In this document: positions 51,501-58,233 of the stretch, piece by piece
How positions within the stretch are numbered: the first letter of the stretch is position 1
Layout: each line of letters opens with the position of its first letter
Source of the DNA: Fluviicola sp.
GTDB lineage: Bacteria > Bacteroidota > Bacteroidia > Flavobacteriales_D > Crocinitomicaceae
Assembly: GCA_029866325.1 (NCBI GenBank)
Contig: JARWZO010000003.1
Span: 1-64,000 of the forward strand
Direction of reading: 5' to 3'
DNA: 64,000 nucleotides
The notes under the pieces: model-generated
Databases searched by the model: none
What the model was told of the DNA's origin: nothing
Seen by the model: the letters and a program-made list of their open reading frames with translations, nothing else
Translations under genes and position numbers: made by a program

Positions 51501-53903
51501 TGTGACCGTATAAGTTGTTGTAGTTGTTGGTGATGCCGTTACCGGACTTCCGATAGTAGTGTTGAGGCTTGGGTCGGCATTCCAAACATAACTGGTGGCT
51601 CCGTTGGCGGTTAAAACAACCGAACTTCCGTTACAAATGGTAGCACTTGGAGGAGTTACAGTTACTACAGGTAAGGGATTCACTACTAAATTAACCGTGG
51701 TGATTGGCCCCGGACAGCCACCAATTGAACCGTTTACCTGATATGTTCCGGCATTTGCGGCTGTAACATTGGGTATGGAGAAATTTTGCGCAGATGAAGA
51801 AAATGCTCCCGGACCGGTCCAGCTATAAGTGATCCCCGGCACAAAATCAGAAGTAAAATTGGCTGTTTGTCCGGCACAAAGCGGAGAATTGACCGTCGGA
51901 TTGAGCGCAGGAGGAATGGGATTTACAACCAATGGAGTTGAAGCAGTTTGCGATCCGCAAAGATTGGTTGCCGTTAATGAAATTGTAAACGATCCGTTTG
52001 TTGGATACGTAATTGAACCCGGTACCAACGTTGATGCAGTTGTTGGGCTTCCACCCGGAAAACTCCAAGCATACGTATCAATTCCTTCGTAACAATTATT
52101 GATTACAGCTGTCGGATTAACAGCCGTTCCTGCACAAATAGGAGCAAGTGGGTTTACTGTGAGTTGTGGAGGTGCCTGAACTGTTACAGGTTGGTCGTAT
52201 AGAAACGAACCACAGGAATTGGTTAATGTGAGGCGCACTGTATACGTTCCCGGTTGCAAAAAGGTAATCTGCGGATTCAATGACGATGCATTGGTTGAAT
52301 TGGTAAACTGGAACTGACCGGTTGACGGTAAACAGGTACTTCCGTTAAAAATAACACTACATACACGGGTCACGTTGCAGGTATTGGTCAATGTAGATAG
52401 GTTGGTTGTTTGCGTCACCAAAGGCATACAGCCGGTATTGGGTGTGATGGTAAAATTGGGAACCGGAGGAATCTCCACACAGACGGTTCGTGTAATGGAA
52501 TTGGATCCGCAGCCGTTGGTCGTAGTGAGCGTCACTGTATATGTTCCTGGGGCTGCGTAGGTATGAGCAGGACTTGTAAGTGTTACTGTTGTAAGCGTTT
52601 GACCGTCACCGAAATCCCAGTTAAAAATAGTCGATGAATTACAGGAACTGTTGAAACCGGCGATACTTGTGTTGAGCATGGTTACCGGAGAACCGACACA
52701 TACATTGGGTTGCGAAACGGTAAAATTGGCTTGCGGACCCGCATAGACACGTATGGGAGAAATGGATGCTTCACTACTGTCGCAACGATTGATGGCTTTT
52801 ATGCGAAAAACAAAGGCATTTCCTGCTTGACCGCACGAAGAAGTGCTATACGTATGACATACAGTTGCCGGTGGTGGATGCGATAAGTTAGTCAACGGTG
52901 ATCCGTCACCGAAATCGACAACATAATAAGTAGTTGGGTGATTGGAAGCAAAGTTGTTGAGTGGGAAACAAAGTGTAATTGGTCCGCAGCCCGTTGTTCC
53001 CCCGGGATTGGCCGCACCGATTGCCGGATTGGTGATGTTGGCAATGTTGTAAGTTGTGGTGTCTACACAGCCATTTGTGCCGGTTACGATAAACAATAAA
53101 TCAAAAATATCGGCAGTGGTATAGGTATGTCCCAATCCTCCTCCGGGGAATGTTCCGCTTGAAAAATCGGGTGTTCCGTCTCCCCATTGAATGGTGTAAT
53201 TGGAATTGGAACCGCTTGCTGTAGTATTGAAAACCGTCATGGCGAAATTGGTGCCGTCGCAGTTTTTCATATCCGAAATCGGATCAAGTAAGCTTGGTCC
53301 TGGAGTCCGTAAAATGGTAATCGTTTGGTTGATACTAGCCGAACAGCCGTTGGCGTTTGTTACAACCAGTGTTACAGTAAAGTTTTGAGAACCCGTTCCA
53401 ATTGCGTCAAAGAGGTGAGTCGGGTTTTGTTGTGTTGATGTATTGGCTCCTCCAGAAGCCGGATCACCGAAATTCCATTGATAGGTCAATCCGACGCCGG
53501 TAGATGTATTGGTGAAAACAACCGGAACATTGGCACACCCGTTGTTGGGTGCAAAGGTAAATCCTGCAGTTGGAACACTCAAAGCGGTAACCGTAACATT
53601 ATCAGTAGATGTACAACCCAAACCGTCGGTTACTGTAAGTGTGTAGACCTGAGTAGCAATGGGCGATGCAACAGGATGCTCGCAATTGGTGCAGGAAAGT
53701 CCCGCTGCCGGACTCCAGCTGTAAGTAATTACCGGAGCACCCGATCCCGCGGTGGGAAGTGCACCGATTTGAACACCGGCTCCGATGCAAACAGTTGTGT
53801 CAGGACCTGCATCTGCTGAACATTGTGCATTGACTTGCACTACAGAAAAAGTGGGTATAATGAGAAGAAGTAGTAACTTTTTAGCTAGACGCGTCATTTT
53901 CAT
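45573..53903 (-). CDS. Giant PKD/Ig-repeat surface adhesin with T9SS type B sorting domain
   Basis: The ~2776-residue protein has a signal peptide (MKMTRLAKKLLLLLIIP.. to VQVNAQ), an N-terminal region with PKD/Ig-like domains (residues 30-830), a middle array of five near-identical super-repeats of 222-223 residues (about 820-1930; DNA 51440-48085), nine PKD domains (WDFGDGNTS-type, about 1940-2640) and a C-terminal gliding-motility-associated domain (IPNALSPGSGDFEVSNFI to GTVTVIR, about 100 residues). Such proteins are exported by T9SS and move or anchor on the surface, as SprB does. The start at 53903 is the second ATG; codon 1 of the frame is at 53915. Its gene is followed by porP/sprF. 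It may serve adhesion or gliding. Confidence 0.93.
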   Translation of the reverse strand: MKMTRLAKKLLLLLIIPTFSVVQVNAQCSADAGPDTTVCIGAGVQIGALPTAGSGAPVITYSWSPAAGLSCTNCEHPVASPIATQVYTLTVTDGLGCTSTDNVTVTALSVPTAGFTFAPNNGCANVPVVFTNTSTGVGLTYQWNFGDPASGGANTSTQQNPTHLFDAIGTGSQNFTVTLVVTNANGCSASINQTITILRTPGPSLLDPISDMKNCDGTNFAMTVFNTTASGSNSNYTIQWGDGTPDFSSGTFPGGGLGHTYTTADIFDLLFIVTGTNGCVDTTTYNIANITNPAIGAANPGGTTGCGPITLCFPLNNFASNHPTTYYVVDFGDGSPLTNLSHPPPATVCHTYSTSSCGQAGNAFVFRIKAINRCDSSEASISPIRVYAGPQANFTVSQPNVCVGSPVTMLNTSIAGFNSSCNSSTIFNWDFGDGQTLTTVTLTSPAHTYAAPGTYTVTLTTTNGCGSNSITRTVCVEIPPVPNFTITPNTGCMPLVTQTTNLSTLTNTCNVTRVCSVIFNGSTCLPSTGQFQFTNSTNASSLNPQITFLQPGTYTVRLTLTNSCGSFLYDQPVTVQAPPQLTVNPLAPICAGTAVNPTAVINNCYEGIDTYAWSFPGGSPTTASTLVPGSITYPTNGSFTISLTATNLCGSQTASTPLVVNPIPPALNPTVNSPLCAGQTANFTSDFVPGITYSWTGPGAFSSSAQNFSIPNVTAANAGTYQVNGSIGGCPGPITTVNLVVNPLPVVTVTPPSATICNGSSVVLTANGATSYVWNADPSLNTTIGSPVTASPTTTTTYTVTGTTLGCSGNANVTVTVNPLPVVNAGTDQTVCDQPIPIQLNGLPAGGTWSGPNITPSGLFTPNGAGINSLTYSFTDVNGCTNTDVVDITIVAPVLANAGPDFLTCLNAPATVLNGTPAGGTWSGTSVTTGGVFTPASVGSFTLVYTIGSSTCVTTDTLIAIVNPLPVVDAGANFTLCLDAAMVTLSGTPVGGTWTGTGITNPSGEFTPATALAGNHTLTYSYTDPVTGCSASDVLTAIVNPLPIVNAGIDTTLCDQPVPVQFTATPVGGSWSGANTTAAGIFTPNGPGLFVLTYTVTDANGCTNSDTRTVTVTAPTPANAGSDLALCIDAPNTVITGTPVGGTWSGSGITSGGIFDPTLVGTFTMVYTFGAGSCLTTDTMLVTVNPLPVANAGSDLLRCIDAAPFDLNGLPVGGTWSGTGITNAALGTFNPATAGAGVHTITYSYTDPVTGCIGTDQLSATVFALPVVNAGIDTSLCDQPLPIQLNGTPAGGTWTGANITAGGQFTPAGVASTTVTYTFTNANGCTNFDTRIVNVVAPVPSNAGPDLEACIDAANLVLNGSPVGGIWTGPGVTSGGVFDPTIAGTFELIISNGAGNCLVRDTMFFTVNPLPVVNAGLDFSNCASDPGFNLSGTPVGGTWSGTGITNAALGTFNPTTAGAGIHTLTYTYTDPVTGCVNNDQLTATIFALPVVNAGIDTTVCNQPFPIQLNGTPSGGIWSGANITAGGIFTPAGVGPSIVTYTFTNANGCTNSDTRTVNVIAPTPSNAGPDLDACIDAANVVLSGSPVSGTWTGPGVTSGGIFDPTVAGAFQLIISNGAGNCLVRDTMIFTVNPLPIVNAGADFSYCVNDPGFNLSGTPVGGTWSGTGITNAALGTFSPNTAGAGIHNLTYTYTDPVTGCVNSDQLTATIFALPVVNAGNDTTLCDQPFPIQVNGSPAGGTWSGANITAGGIFTPAGVGSTIVTYTFTNANGCINSDARTITVVAPVPSNAGPDLDACIDAANVVLNGTPASGTWTGPGVTSGGIFDPTVAGTFELIISNGAGNCLIRDTMFFTVNPLPIVNAGTDLDFCPSDVAVNIGGTPVGGTWSGTGITNAAAGTFDPATAGTGSHTITYTFTEPVTGCVNSDNMLAIVHPTPIVNFTYNAITCLGTNELFTNTSTLGVTYDWDFGDGNTSLIQSPSHAYSSIGFFDIELIVTSAFGCMDSITQQIEVREPPVADFAFAPDSACGPVTVAFVNNSTGPSVTYNWDFGNGQVSNLATPPAITFAAGIIADSTYTIVLSATNFCGTDTHSEQVIAMPSPQAIFGTATNIGCSPLILDITNNSIGLPDSYSWDFGDGTTGTNGIGQFQHTFTTGVNDTTYTIMLAVANECGVDTTYHSITVLPNQVTAFFNIDAPSGCVPHTVNFTQFSSGATFSNWDFGDGNVSGVYSPVHTFTQAGTYTVSLFANDGCGYDTTTAVITVFPSPNVAFSSDPDSVCIDQLFTFTNLSSGLASVSWDFGDGTTSLLYDPTHTYTASGTYQVTLTGISQTNGCAASVTQPVVVSTNPIATFTPNPVAGCMPLQVSFTNTSTNTSFQSWDFGDGNTSAQFSPAHTYTTAGNYTVKLYVENANGCADSVEQVITVYPLPVAAFTIANSNSCYPPVTATFTNTSSGAIDYAWDLGNGNTSTLNSPTSSYATPGTYTIQLIVTNIYGCADTTSQNLDVYQVPTANFVLPEDTVCVGEPVVFNSTSIFADSVVWDFGNGTTYNGTSVNYAFNNSGVFPITIIAYGAGGCSDTLTVNTPIVVHPTPTAGFDFVNIQNPDPLSGTVEFTNTSVGATTYYWEFGNGDTSTFENPIERYNTFGDFDVILIATNQFGCADTTNQTVGVDFFYGLFIPNALSPGSGDFEVSNFIPKGVGLKSFELLIYDDWGNLIWQTTALDADGRPTEYWDGTFNGEPVQQDAYVWKATATFLNERVWEGKEYPNGKKKRSGTVTVIR
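48085..51440 (-). repeat. Five-copy tandem super-repeat inside the adhesin gene
   Basis: The conserved cysteine codon of a C-(D/N)-Q-P motif lies at 51408, 50742, 50073, 49404 and 48735, that is 666, 669, 669 and 669 bases apart. Each unit codes for three related modules (CDQP module, CIDAAN module, GGTWSGTGITNAA module) ending in TYTYTDPVTGC. High identity between units points to recent duplication or gene conversion, and to possible copy-number variation. Confidence 0.85.
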
Positions 53904-54021
53904 GTAGTTGTGCACGCAAATATCGCTAAAATAATCAGGTCATCCAATACACCAAATGCAGTATAATGTCTTAATTTTCAGTTCTGTTATTTATCACATT
54001 AGACTGTTTGGTAATTCATTC

Positions 54022-54064
54022 AAAAACGAAAGCGGGTAAACCATGATTGATTTACCCGCTTTCG
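54022..54064 (-). terminator. Strong Rho-independent terminator
   Basis: CGAAAGCGGGTAAA (54027-54040) pairs perfectly with TTTACCCGCTTTCG (54051-54064), a 14-bp stem with a 10-base loop. On the minus strand it is followed by TTTTTG. It ends the lipoprotein gene. Confidence 0.93.
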
Positions 54065-54097
54065 TGCAACTTAGAGTCGCGTTATTGGTTGAATAAA

Positions 54098-54520
54098 TTA
54101 TTTTTTCTCAAATGTAAGATAGTCAGTACCTCCATTACCTCCTGAAATATCTTGTAACTCAAGTTTGTCTTTCGTTTGAGATTTAATTTCCCAATCATCT
54201 GTCAACTCATCCAAGTCGTTTAATACGGCAAAAGCAATGTTAAAATCAACGTCACTGTTGCTGTCGTCATTACTGTTGTCTTCACTTGTAGACCATGTTC
54301 CGCTGAAATTACCGGCTGAAACGGTTCCATTGGAATCGAACGTAAAGGTGTACGTGCTGAATTGTGCCGTTTCGTCAACACCATCATCCGAATATTTGGT
54401 GATTTCCCATGTGCCGTCTGACATGTATTTATCAGCCTTTTTTGTTGTTACTTTTTTGCAAGAGAACAATGACATTGAACCAACTGCTACTACTACTGCT
54501 AAAAAACCTACTCTTTTCAT
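54098..54520 (-). CDS. Small lipocalin-like lipoprotein, predicted ECF target
   Basis: The 140-residue protein has a lipoprotein signal (MKRVGFLAVVVAVGSMSLFSC, about 21 residues with LFSC as lipobox). The mature part has DGTWEITKYSDDGVDE, FTFDSNGTVSAGNFSGTWS and DYLTFEKK, like lipocalin-type Bacteroidota lipoproteins. Its promoter has the same boxes and spacing as that of the sigma operon, so it is probably controlled by the sigma factor encoded just upstream. It is closed by a strong terminator. Function is unknown. Confidence 0.8.
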   Translation of the reverse strand: MKRVGFLAVVVAVGSMSLFSCKKVTTKKADKYMSDGTWEITKYSDDGVDETAQFSTYTFTFDSNGTVSAGNFSGTWSTSEDNSNDDSNSDVDFNIAFAVLNDLDELTDDWEIKSQTKDKLELQDISGGNGGTDYLTFEKK

Positions 54521-54530
54521 AATTGCTTTC

Positions 54531-54564
54531 TCTTAGGACTGTTGTGGTTGACTTTTGGTTGGAA
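54531..54564 (-). promoter_or_regulatory. ECF-type promoter before the lipoprotein gene
   Basis: Read on the minus strand: TTCCAACCA, 13 bases, then ACAGTCCTAAGA, ending 10 bases before the ATG at 54520. The same boxes with the same spacing lie at 57116-57149 before the sigma operon. AACC followed 17 bases later by GTC fits the general ECF promoter form. It lies between the anti-sigma stop and the lipoprotein start. Confidence 0.7.
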
Positions 54565-54568
54565 AGAA

Positions 54569-55861
54569 TTAAAATCTTTTTCCAATTTTTAAGTAAACAC
54601 CTGAATAAAAGCTGTTTGTATAATCAAAATGTTTAAGCGGTCCATTGTTCAGGTTAACCAATCCCCATTCACTTCTGATTCCATAGTCGACAACGAATTT
54701 GTTGAATGATCTGTTGATTCCGAATGAAAGGGTGAGACCGGCATCGTATTTTTGATACTCGCTTTGGTCTTCTGCCGATTTGAGTGTAATTTCAGGTTGT
54801 TTCGTTGTAACTGTGGATGCAAAAAGGCCGCCGGCCAATCGCACATCGGAACGAAGTAACCTCGATGGTGCGAAATATGAAAATTCAAGATCTAGTTTTT
54901 TGCGGGTCAGTTGAATTTCCTCCTTTACTAACGCACCTCCTTCAAAGCAACTGTATTTCTGATCCAGTCTCGAAACAATGAACACATTTGCTCCTAATGC
55001 CATTCTTCGATTTATTCGCCAGGAGAAATAACCACCTAAGCCATACCCAACAGAGAAATCATTTGAAACCAGGGTTTTGTTGTTGATGCCACTTCTGACT
55101 TCATTGTTAAAGATCCATGAATTGCCAACGGTTGCAATTACTCCTGCGTCAAACAATTTCGGTTTTGCCGGTTTATTGTTTTCGGAAAGACGCGAATCGT
55201 GCGTTGAATTGGCAATGAGCCATGCTTCACGGAAAGGTAAATCGGTCATTGATCCGGTTTCTACCAATGAATCGTTTGGTAAAGGAGAATTAATTGTGTT
55301 GCGAGGATCTTTGCTGTGTTCAAGCGCATCATTGGTTTCGGCAATGTTATCAGGTTGTTCAGAAGCCGGTTCTGAAGTATTTGCAGTGAACGCTGACGAA
55401 TCTGACATTAATGGCAAAGGATTAACGATAATGTATTGAATGCAATTGTCCATATCAATGATTGTAGTGTCGTAATGCTCTTTTTTGGGTTGTGTATGAG
55501 CAATTTTCGGGACTGATGATCTGCCTGTCGGATTGTTTAAAAAGACAATGGAGCTGATCAGAAGCAGCACTCCTGCCGTGCCAAACCACCACCAAAATGC
55601 TTTTTTACGATCATCTTTGTCGAGTGAAACAGTAATTTTTGTCCAAACATCATCAATGATCAGTTGACGTTTTACAACATCCCATGTTTTTGAAGGAGCT
55701 CGTTTTATGGTTCCGTCAAATCCTTCGCGTATTTTTTCGGTGTCGGAAAAGGTCATGTCACCGGTGTCGATTTTATCCCACATTCCGGTTGGAGCTTTCC
55801 GCTGAACGGAATCAAAGCTCGATTTGACCCTGGATTCGATATGTCGGTTTTCCTCAGCCAT
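54569..55861 (-). CDS. Anti-sigma-like membrane protein with beta-barrel-like C-terminus
   Basis: The 430-residue protein has a cytoplasmic N-terminal part of about 85 residues (MAEENRHIESRVKSSFDSVQRKAPTGMWDKI, then a second similar block APSKTWDVVKRQLIIDDVWTKI), one membrane helix (FWWWFGTAGVLLLISSIVFL, about 90-110), a periplasmic linker rich in Ser/Asn (about 115-235) and a C-terminal domain of about 195 residues with alternating strands (GVIATVGNSWIF, GGYFSWRINRRMALGANVFIV, GVYLKIGKRF) typical of outer membrane beta-barrel proteins. It starts 8 bases inside the sigma gene, so it is the likely anti-sigma partner. Such a trans-envelope arrangement is predicted, not shown. Confidence 0.78.
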   Translation of the reverse strand: MAEENRHIESRVKSSFDSVQRKAPTGMWDKIDTGDMTFSDTEKIREGFDGTIKRAPSKTWDVVKRQLIIDDVWTKITVSLDKDDRKKAFWWWFGTAGVLLLISSIVFLNNPTGRSSVPKIAHTQPKKEHYDTTIIDMDNCIQYIIVNPLPLMSDSSAFTANTSEPASEQPDNIAETNDALEHSKDPRNTINSPLPNDSLVETGSMTDLPFREAWLIANSTHDSRLSENNKPAKPKLFDAGVIATVGNSWIFNNEVRSGINNKTLVSNDFSVGYGLGGYFSWRINRRMALGANVFIVSRLDQKYSCFEGGALVKEEIQLTRKKLDLEFSYFAPSRLLRSDVRLAGGLFASTVTTKQPEITLKSAEDQSEYQKYDAGLTLSFGINRSFNKFVVDYGIRSEWGLVNLNNGPLKHFDYTNSFYSGVYLKIGKRF

Positions 55862-56402
55862 TTGCTTGTTTGATCATGCCTCTTAGCAATTCTTTGGCTC
55901 TGCTAAGTTGCGATTTGGATGTTCCGATAGAAATGCTGAGCGCTTCGGCTATTTCGTGGTGTGCAAAACCTTCAATGGAATAGAGTTTCAGCACCATTTG
56001 TGCTTTTGACGGCAAGGTATTCACCAGCTTGATCACGTCAGCCGCTTCCAGTTCTTCAAAAATGTCGTTGTTTGATTGGTCTTTGGTAAAATTGTAATCT
56101 TCCACCACTTCAAAATAGCGTCTTTTTTGCTTGAAACTCTCAAGTGCCGTATTGATAATGATGCGTCTAATCCATCCACCCAGCGATTTGCTTGTGTCGT
56201 GTTGCTTCAGATTTCGGAATACTTTGATAAACCCCTCTTGCAGTATTTCGGCAGCTTCATCATCATCGTCAGAATAGTTACAGGCAACAGTGAACATAGC
56301 ATCGGCATATTTGCGATACAATTGTTCCTGCATAAAGCGATCGTTGTTTAACGCACCGCTAATCAGTTCCTCATCCGAATGACTTACTGCTTGATTCACC
56401 AT
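55854..56402 (-). CDS. ECF RNA polymerase sigma factor
   Basis: The 182-residue protein has sigma region 2 (FMQEQLYRKYADAMFTVACNYSDDDDEAAEILQEGFIKVFRNL, spread over residues 23-65, and the RIIINTALESFKQKRR segment) and region 4 (LPSKAQMVLKLYSIEGFAHHEIAEALSISIGTSKSQLSRAKELLR, about 130-175), with no region 1 or 3, as in ECF sigma factors. It starts with an ATG that overlaps the lipoprotein stop (TAATG) and its end overlaps the anti-sigma gene by 8 bases. The likely promoter target boxes are at 57116 and 54531. Confidence 0.95.
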   Translation of the reverse strand: MVNQAVSHSDEELISGALNNDRFMQEQLYRKYADAMFTVACNYSDDDDEAAEILQEGFIKVFRNLKQHDTSKSLGGWIRRIIINTALESFKQKRRYFEVVEDYNFTKDQSNNDIFEELEAADVIKLVNTLPSKAQMVLKLYSIEGFAHHEIAEALSISIGTSKSQLSRAKELLRGMIKQANG

Positions 56403-57088
56403 TAAAAATTGAAGATGATTTTGTCCGATTCTTCTAACCGGTCTATGATGTTATCGTAAATGGATTCATTGCTGGTGCTGCTGATCACAATAGCATCGAT
56501 TCCATTCACGGATGTAAGAATTGCATTTTCAAAAGAATTCATCGGCACCGATTCAAACCAATACGAAACATTGAAAAGAACCTTGGCTTTTGTAGCTACA
56601 TCTTTGTCTAATACGATGTTTTGCCCTGAGGAAGCTGTTCCTTTTAACTCGAACACTTCACTTTCGTTGATCTCCAAATATACGGGAATGTTGTCACCGG
56701 ATGTGTTTTGATAATTACCAACCACTTTTAACGAGACAATTCCATTATCATCGTCGGTTTCAAACTTCATTTCAATTTTTTCATAAATGCCTTGCGGAAT
56801 AGTAAACATCAACTCCTGAGAAGCATTGTTGGGATCGAAGGCCACCTGCAAGGGCGAAGTGTATTCTTTTTCAAAATTAACATCGTCGCCCTTTTTGCGT
56901 TTACCGTCAAACGAAAGTTTGTACAAACTGAAATAACCGCTCGAAAAGGTGAGCTTTCCATTGTAAATAGGACTCGCTTCCATGTCCATGTAAAATGCCA
57001 CAGATGTCGGCTTCTTGTATTTTTTGCAGGATTGCACCATTAAAACAGCGAATACTAAGCAAACCAATATGTGGATTTTTCGAACCAT
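56402..57088 (-). CDS. Lipoprotein, first gene of the ECF sigma operon
   Basis: The 228-residue protein has a lipoprotein signal with lipobox MVQSC near residue 21, then a beta-rich mature part (VAFYMDMEASPIYNGKLTFSSGYFSLYKLSFDGKRKKGDD, spread over 40 residues; IPQGIYEKIEMKFETDDD; VKVVGNYQNTSGDNIPVYLEINES). This looks like a DUF4382-type domain. It sits first in the operon, with a TAATG link to the sigma gene, so it might sense or transmit the signal from outside. The role is unproven. Confidence 0.78.
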   Translation of the reverse strand: MVRKIHILVCLVFAVLMVQSCKKYKKPTSVAFYMDMEASPIYNGKLTFSSGYFSLYKLSFDGKRKKGDDVNFEKEYTSPLQVAFDPNNASQELMFTIPQGIYEKIEMKFETDDDNGIVSLKVVGNYQNTSGDNIPVYLEINESEVFELKGTASSGQNIVLDKDVATKAKVLFNVSYWFESVPMNSFENAILTSVNGIDAIVISSTSNESIYDNIIDRLEESDKIIFNF

Positions 57089-57115
57089 AATTTACACCGT
57101 TTTGTCCTTTTTCAA

Positions 57116-57149
57116 TCTTAGGACTGTTTTCGTAGTACAATGGTTGGAA
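57116..57149 (-). promoter_or_regulatory. ECF-type promoter of the sigma operon (autoregulation)
   Basis: Read on the minus strand: TTCCAACCA, 13 bases, then ACAGTCCTAAGA, ending 27 bases before the lipoprotein ATG at 57088. The boxes and spacing are identical to those at 54531-54564, although the 13 bases between the boxes differ. It suggests that the sigma factor drives its own operon. Confidence 0.7.
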
Positions 57150-57225
57150 TTGAACCGTTTGTTTTAGTGATTTTTATTATGTTTATTCTTAATTAACTGA
57201 TAATTAAGTGTTTAATAAACTTTTT

Positions 57226-58068
57226 TTATTGGTTTTCATTCAATTTCACGGCTTCCAAGCCTATCATCAATGACTTACGTGGAGTTCCCCAACGGTAACC
57301 ACCCAATTTTCCTGAGGTTTGCAATACGCGGTGACACGGAATCAGGTAAGCGATAGGATTGTCACCAATAGCGGTTCCAACTGCTCTTGATGCTGTGGGT
57401 TGATGGATATTGGCAGCCAATTTTCCGTAAGAAGATAATTCACCACTTGGAATTTTCAAGAGAGCTTCCCATACTTTCAACTGAAAGGCAGTTCCTTTTA
57501 AATGCAAATGAACAGGCAGTTCTGCATTGATTTCCAATCCGTTGAGTAATTGAAGGGCTGCTTCATGCAAAGAGTGCTGACCTTCCTGAAATGTGGCTTT
57601 GGGGAAGCGGTGTTGGAGTTCGGTCAATGCTTCATTGTGGGTGTTGATGAACATCAAATGACAAAGTCCTTTTTGCGTAGAGGCAATCAGCACTGTTCCG
57701 AAAAGTGTTTCAGCGAATTGATAAGTAATGTTGAGTAATTCACCGCCGTTTTTGTATTCGCCGGGTGTCATTCCTTCCAGTTTCACAAATAAATCGTGTA
57801 AACGTCCGGTTCCGGATAAACCGGTTTCAAGAGCAGTATCGAATAAAGTGGCTTGTTGTTCGCCCAATAAACGTTTGGCGTATTCGATGCTGGTGTATTG
57901 AAGAAATTTCTTCGGACTCACACCTGCCCAGTTGCTAAACAAACGTTGGAAATGAAACGGACTCAGGTTTACATGTGCTGCTACTTCATCTAAATCGGGC
58001 TGTTCCTTAAAATGTTCCTGAATGTAGGCGATTGCATGTGCTATGCGTTCAAAATCATCTTGTTTCAT
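57226..58068 (-). CDS. AraC-type HTH/methylated-DNA cysteine methyltransferase fusion
   Basis: The 280-residue protein joins an N-terminal AraC helix-turn-helix (about residues 5-105: EVAAHVNLSPFHFQRLFSNWAGVSPKKFLQYTSIEYAKRLL, spread over 41 residues) to an O6-alkylguanine methyltransferase domain whose active cysteine is in PCHRVLQTSGKLGGYRWG (near residue 245). It repairs O6-methylguanine and may act as a regulator of its own gene. It lacks the N-terminal zinc domain of classical Ada, so it cannot repair phosphotriesters in the Ada way. Confidence 0.93.
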   Translation of the reverse strand: MKQDDFERIAHAIAYIQEHFKEQPDLDEVAAHVNLSPFHFQRLFSNWAGVSPKKFLQYTSIEYAKRLLGEQQATLFDTALETGLSGTGRLHDLFVKLEGMTPGEYKNGGELLNITYQFAETLFGTVLIASTQKGLCHLMFINTHNEALTELQHRFPKATFQEGQHSLHEAALQLLNGLEINAELPVHLHLKGTAFQLKVWEALLKIPSGELSSYGKLAANIHQPTASRAVGTAIGDNPIAYLIPCHRVLQTSGKLGGYRWGTPRKSLMIGLEAVKLNENQ

Positions 58069-58233
58069 GAATCAAAATTACGGATTGTGAAAGGCGTTGC
58101 AACCCGAAACTTGCTTTTTTGATGAAGTAACTTCAAGTGTGTTGGTTTGAACGTAGTTTAAACTATTAAACATGCTGTTTATAAGATTGCTCTCTGACTA
58201 ATGTTAAAGGGAAAATCATTGTGTAAAGGGAAA

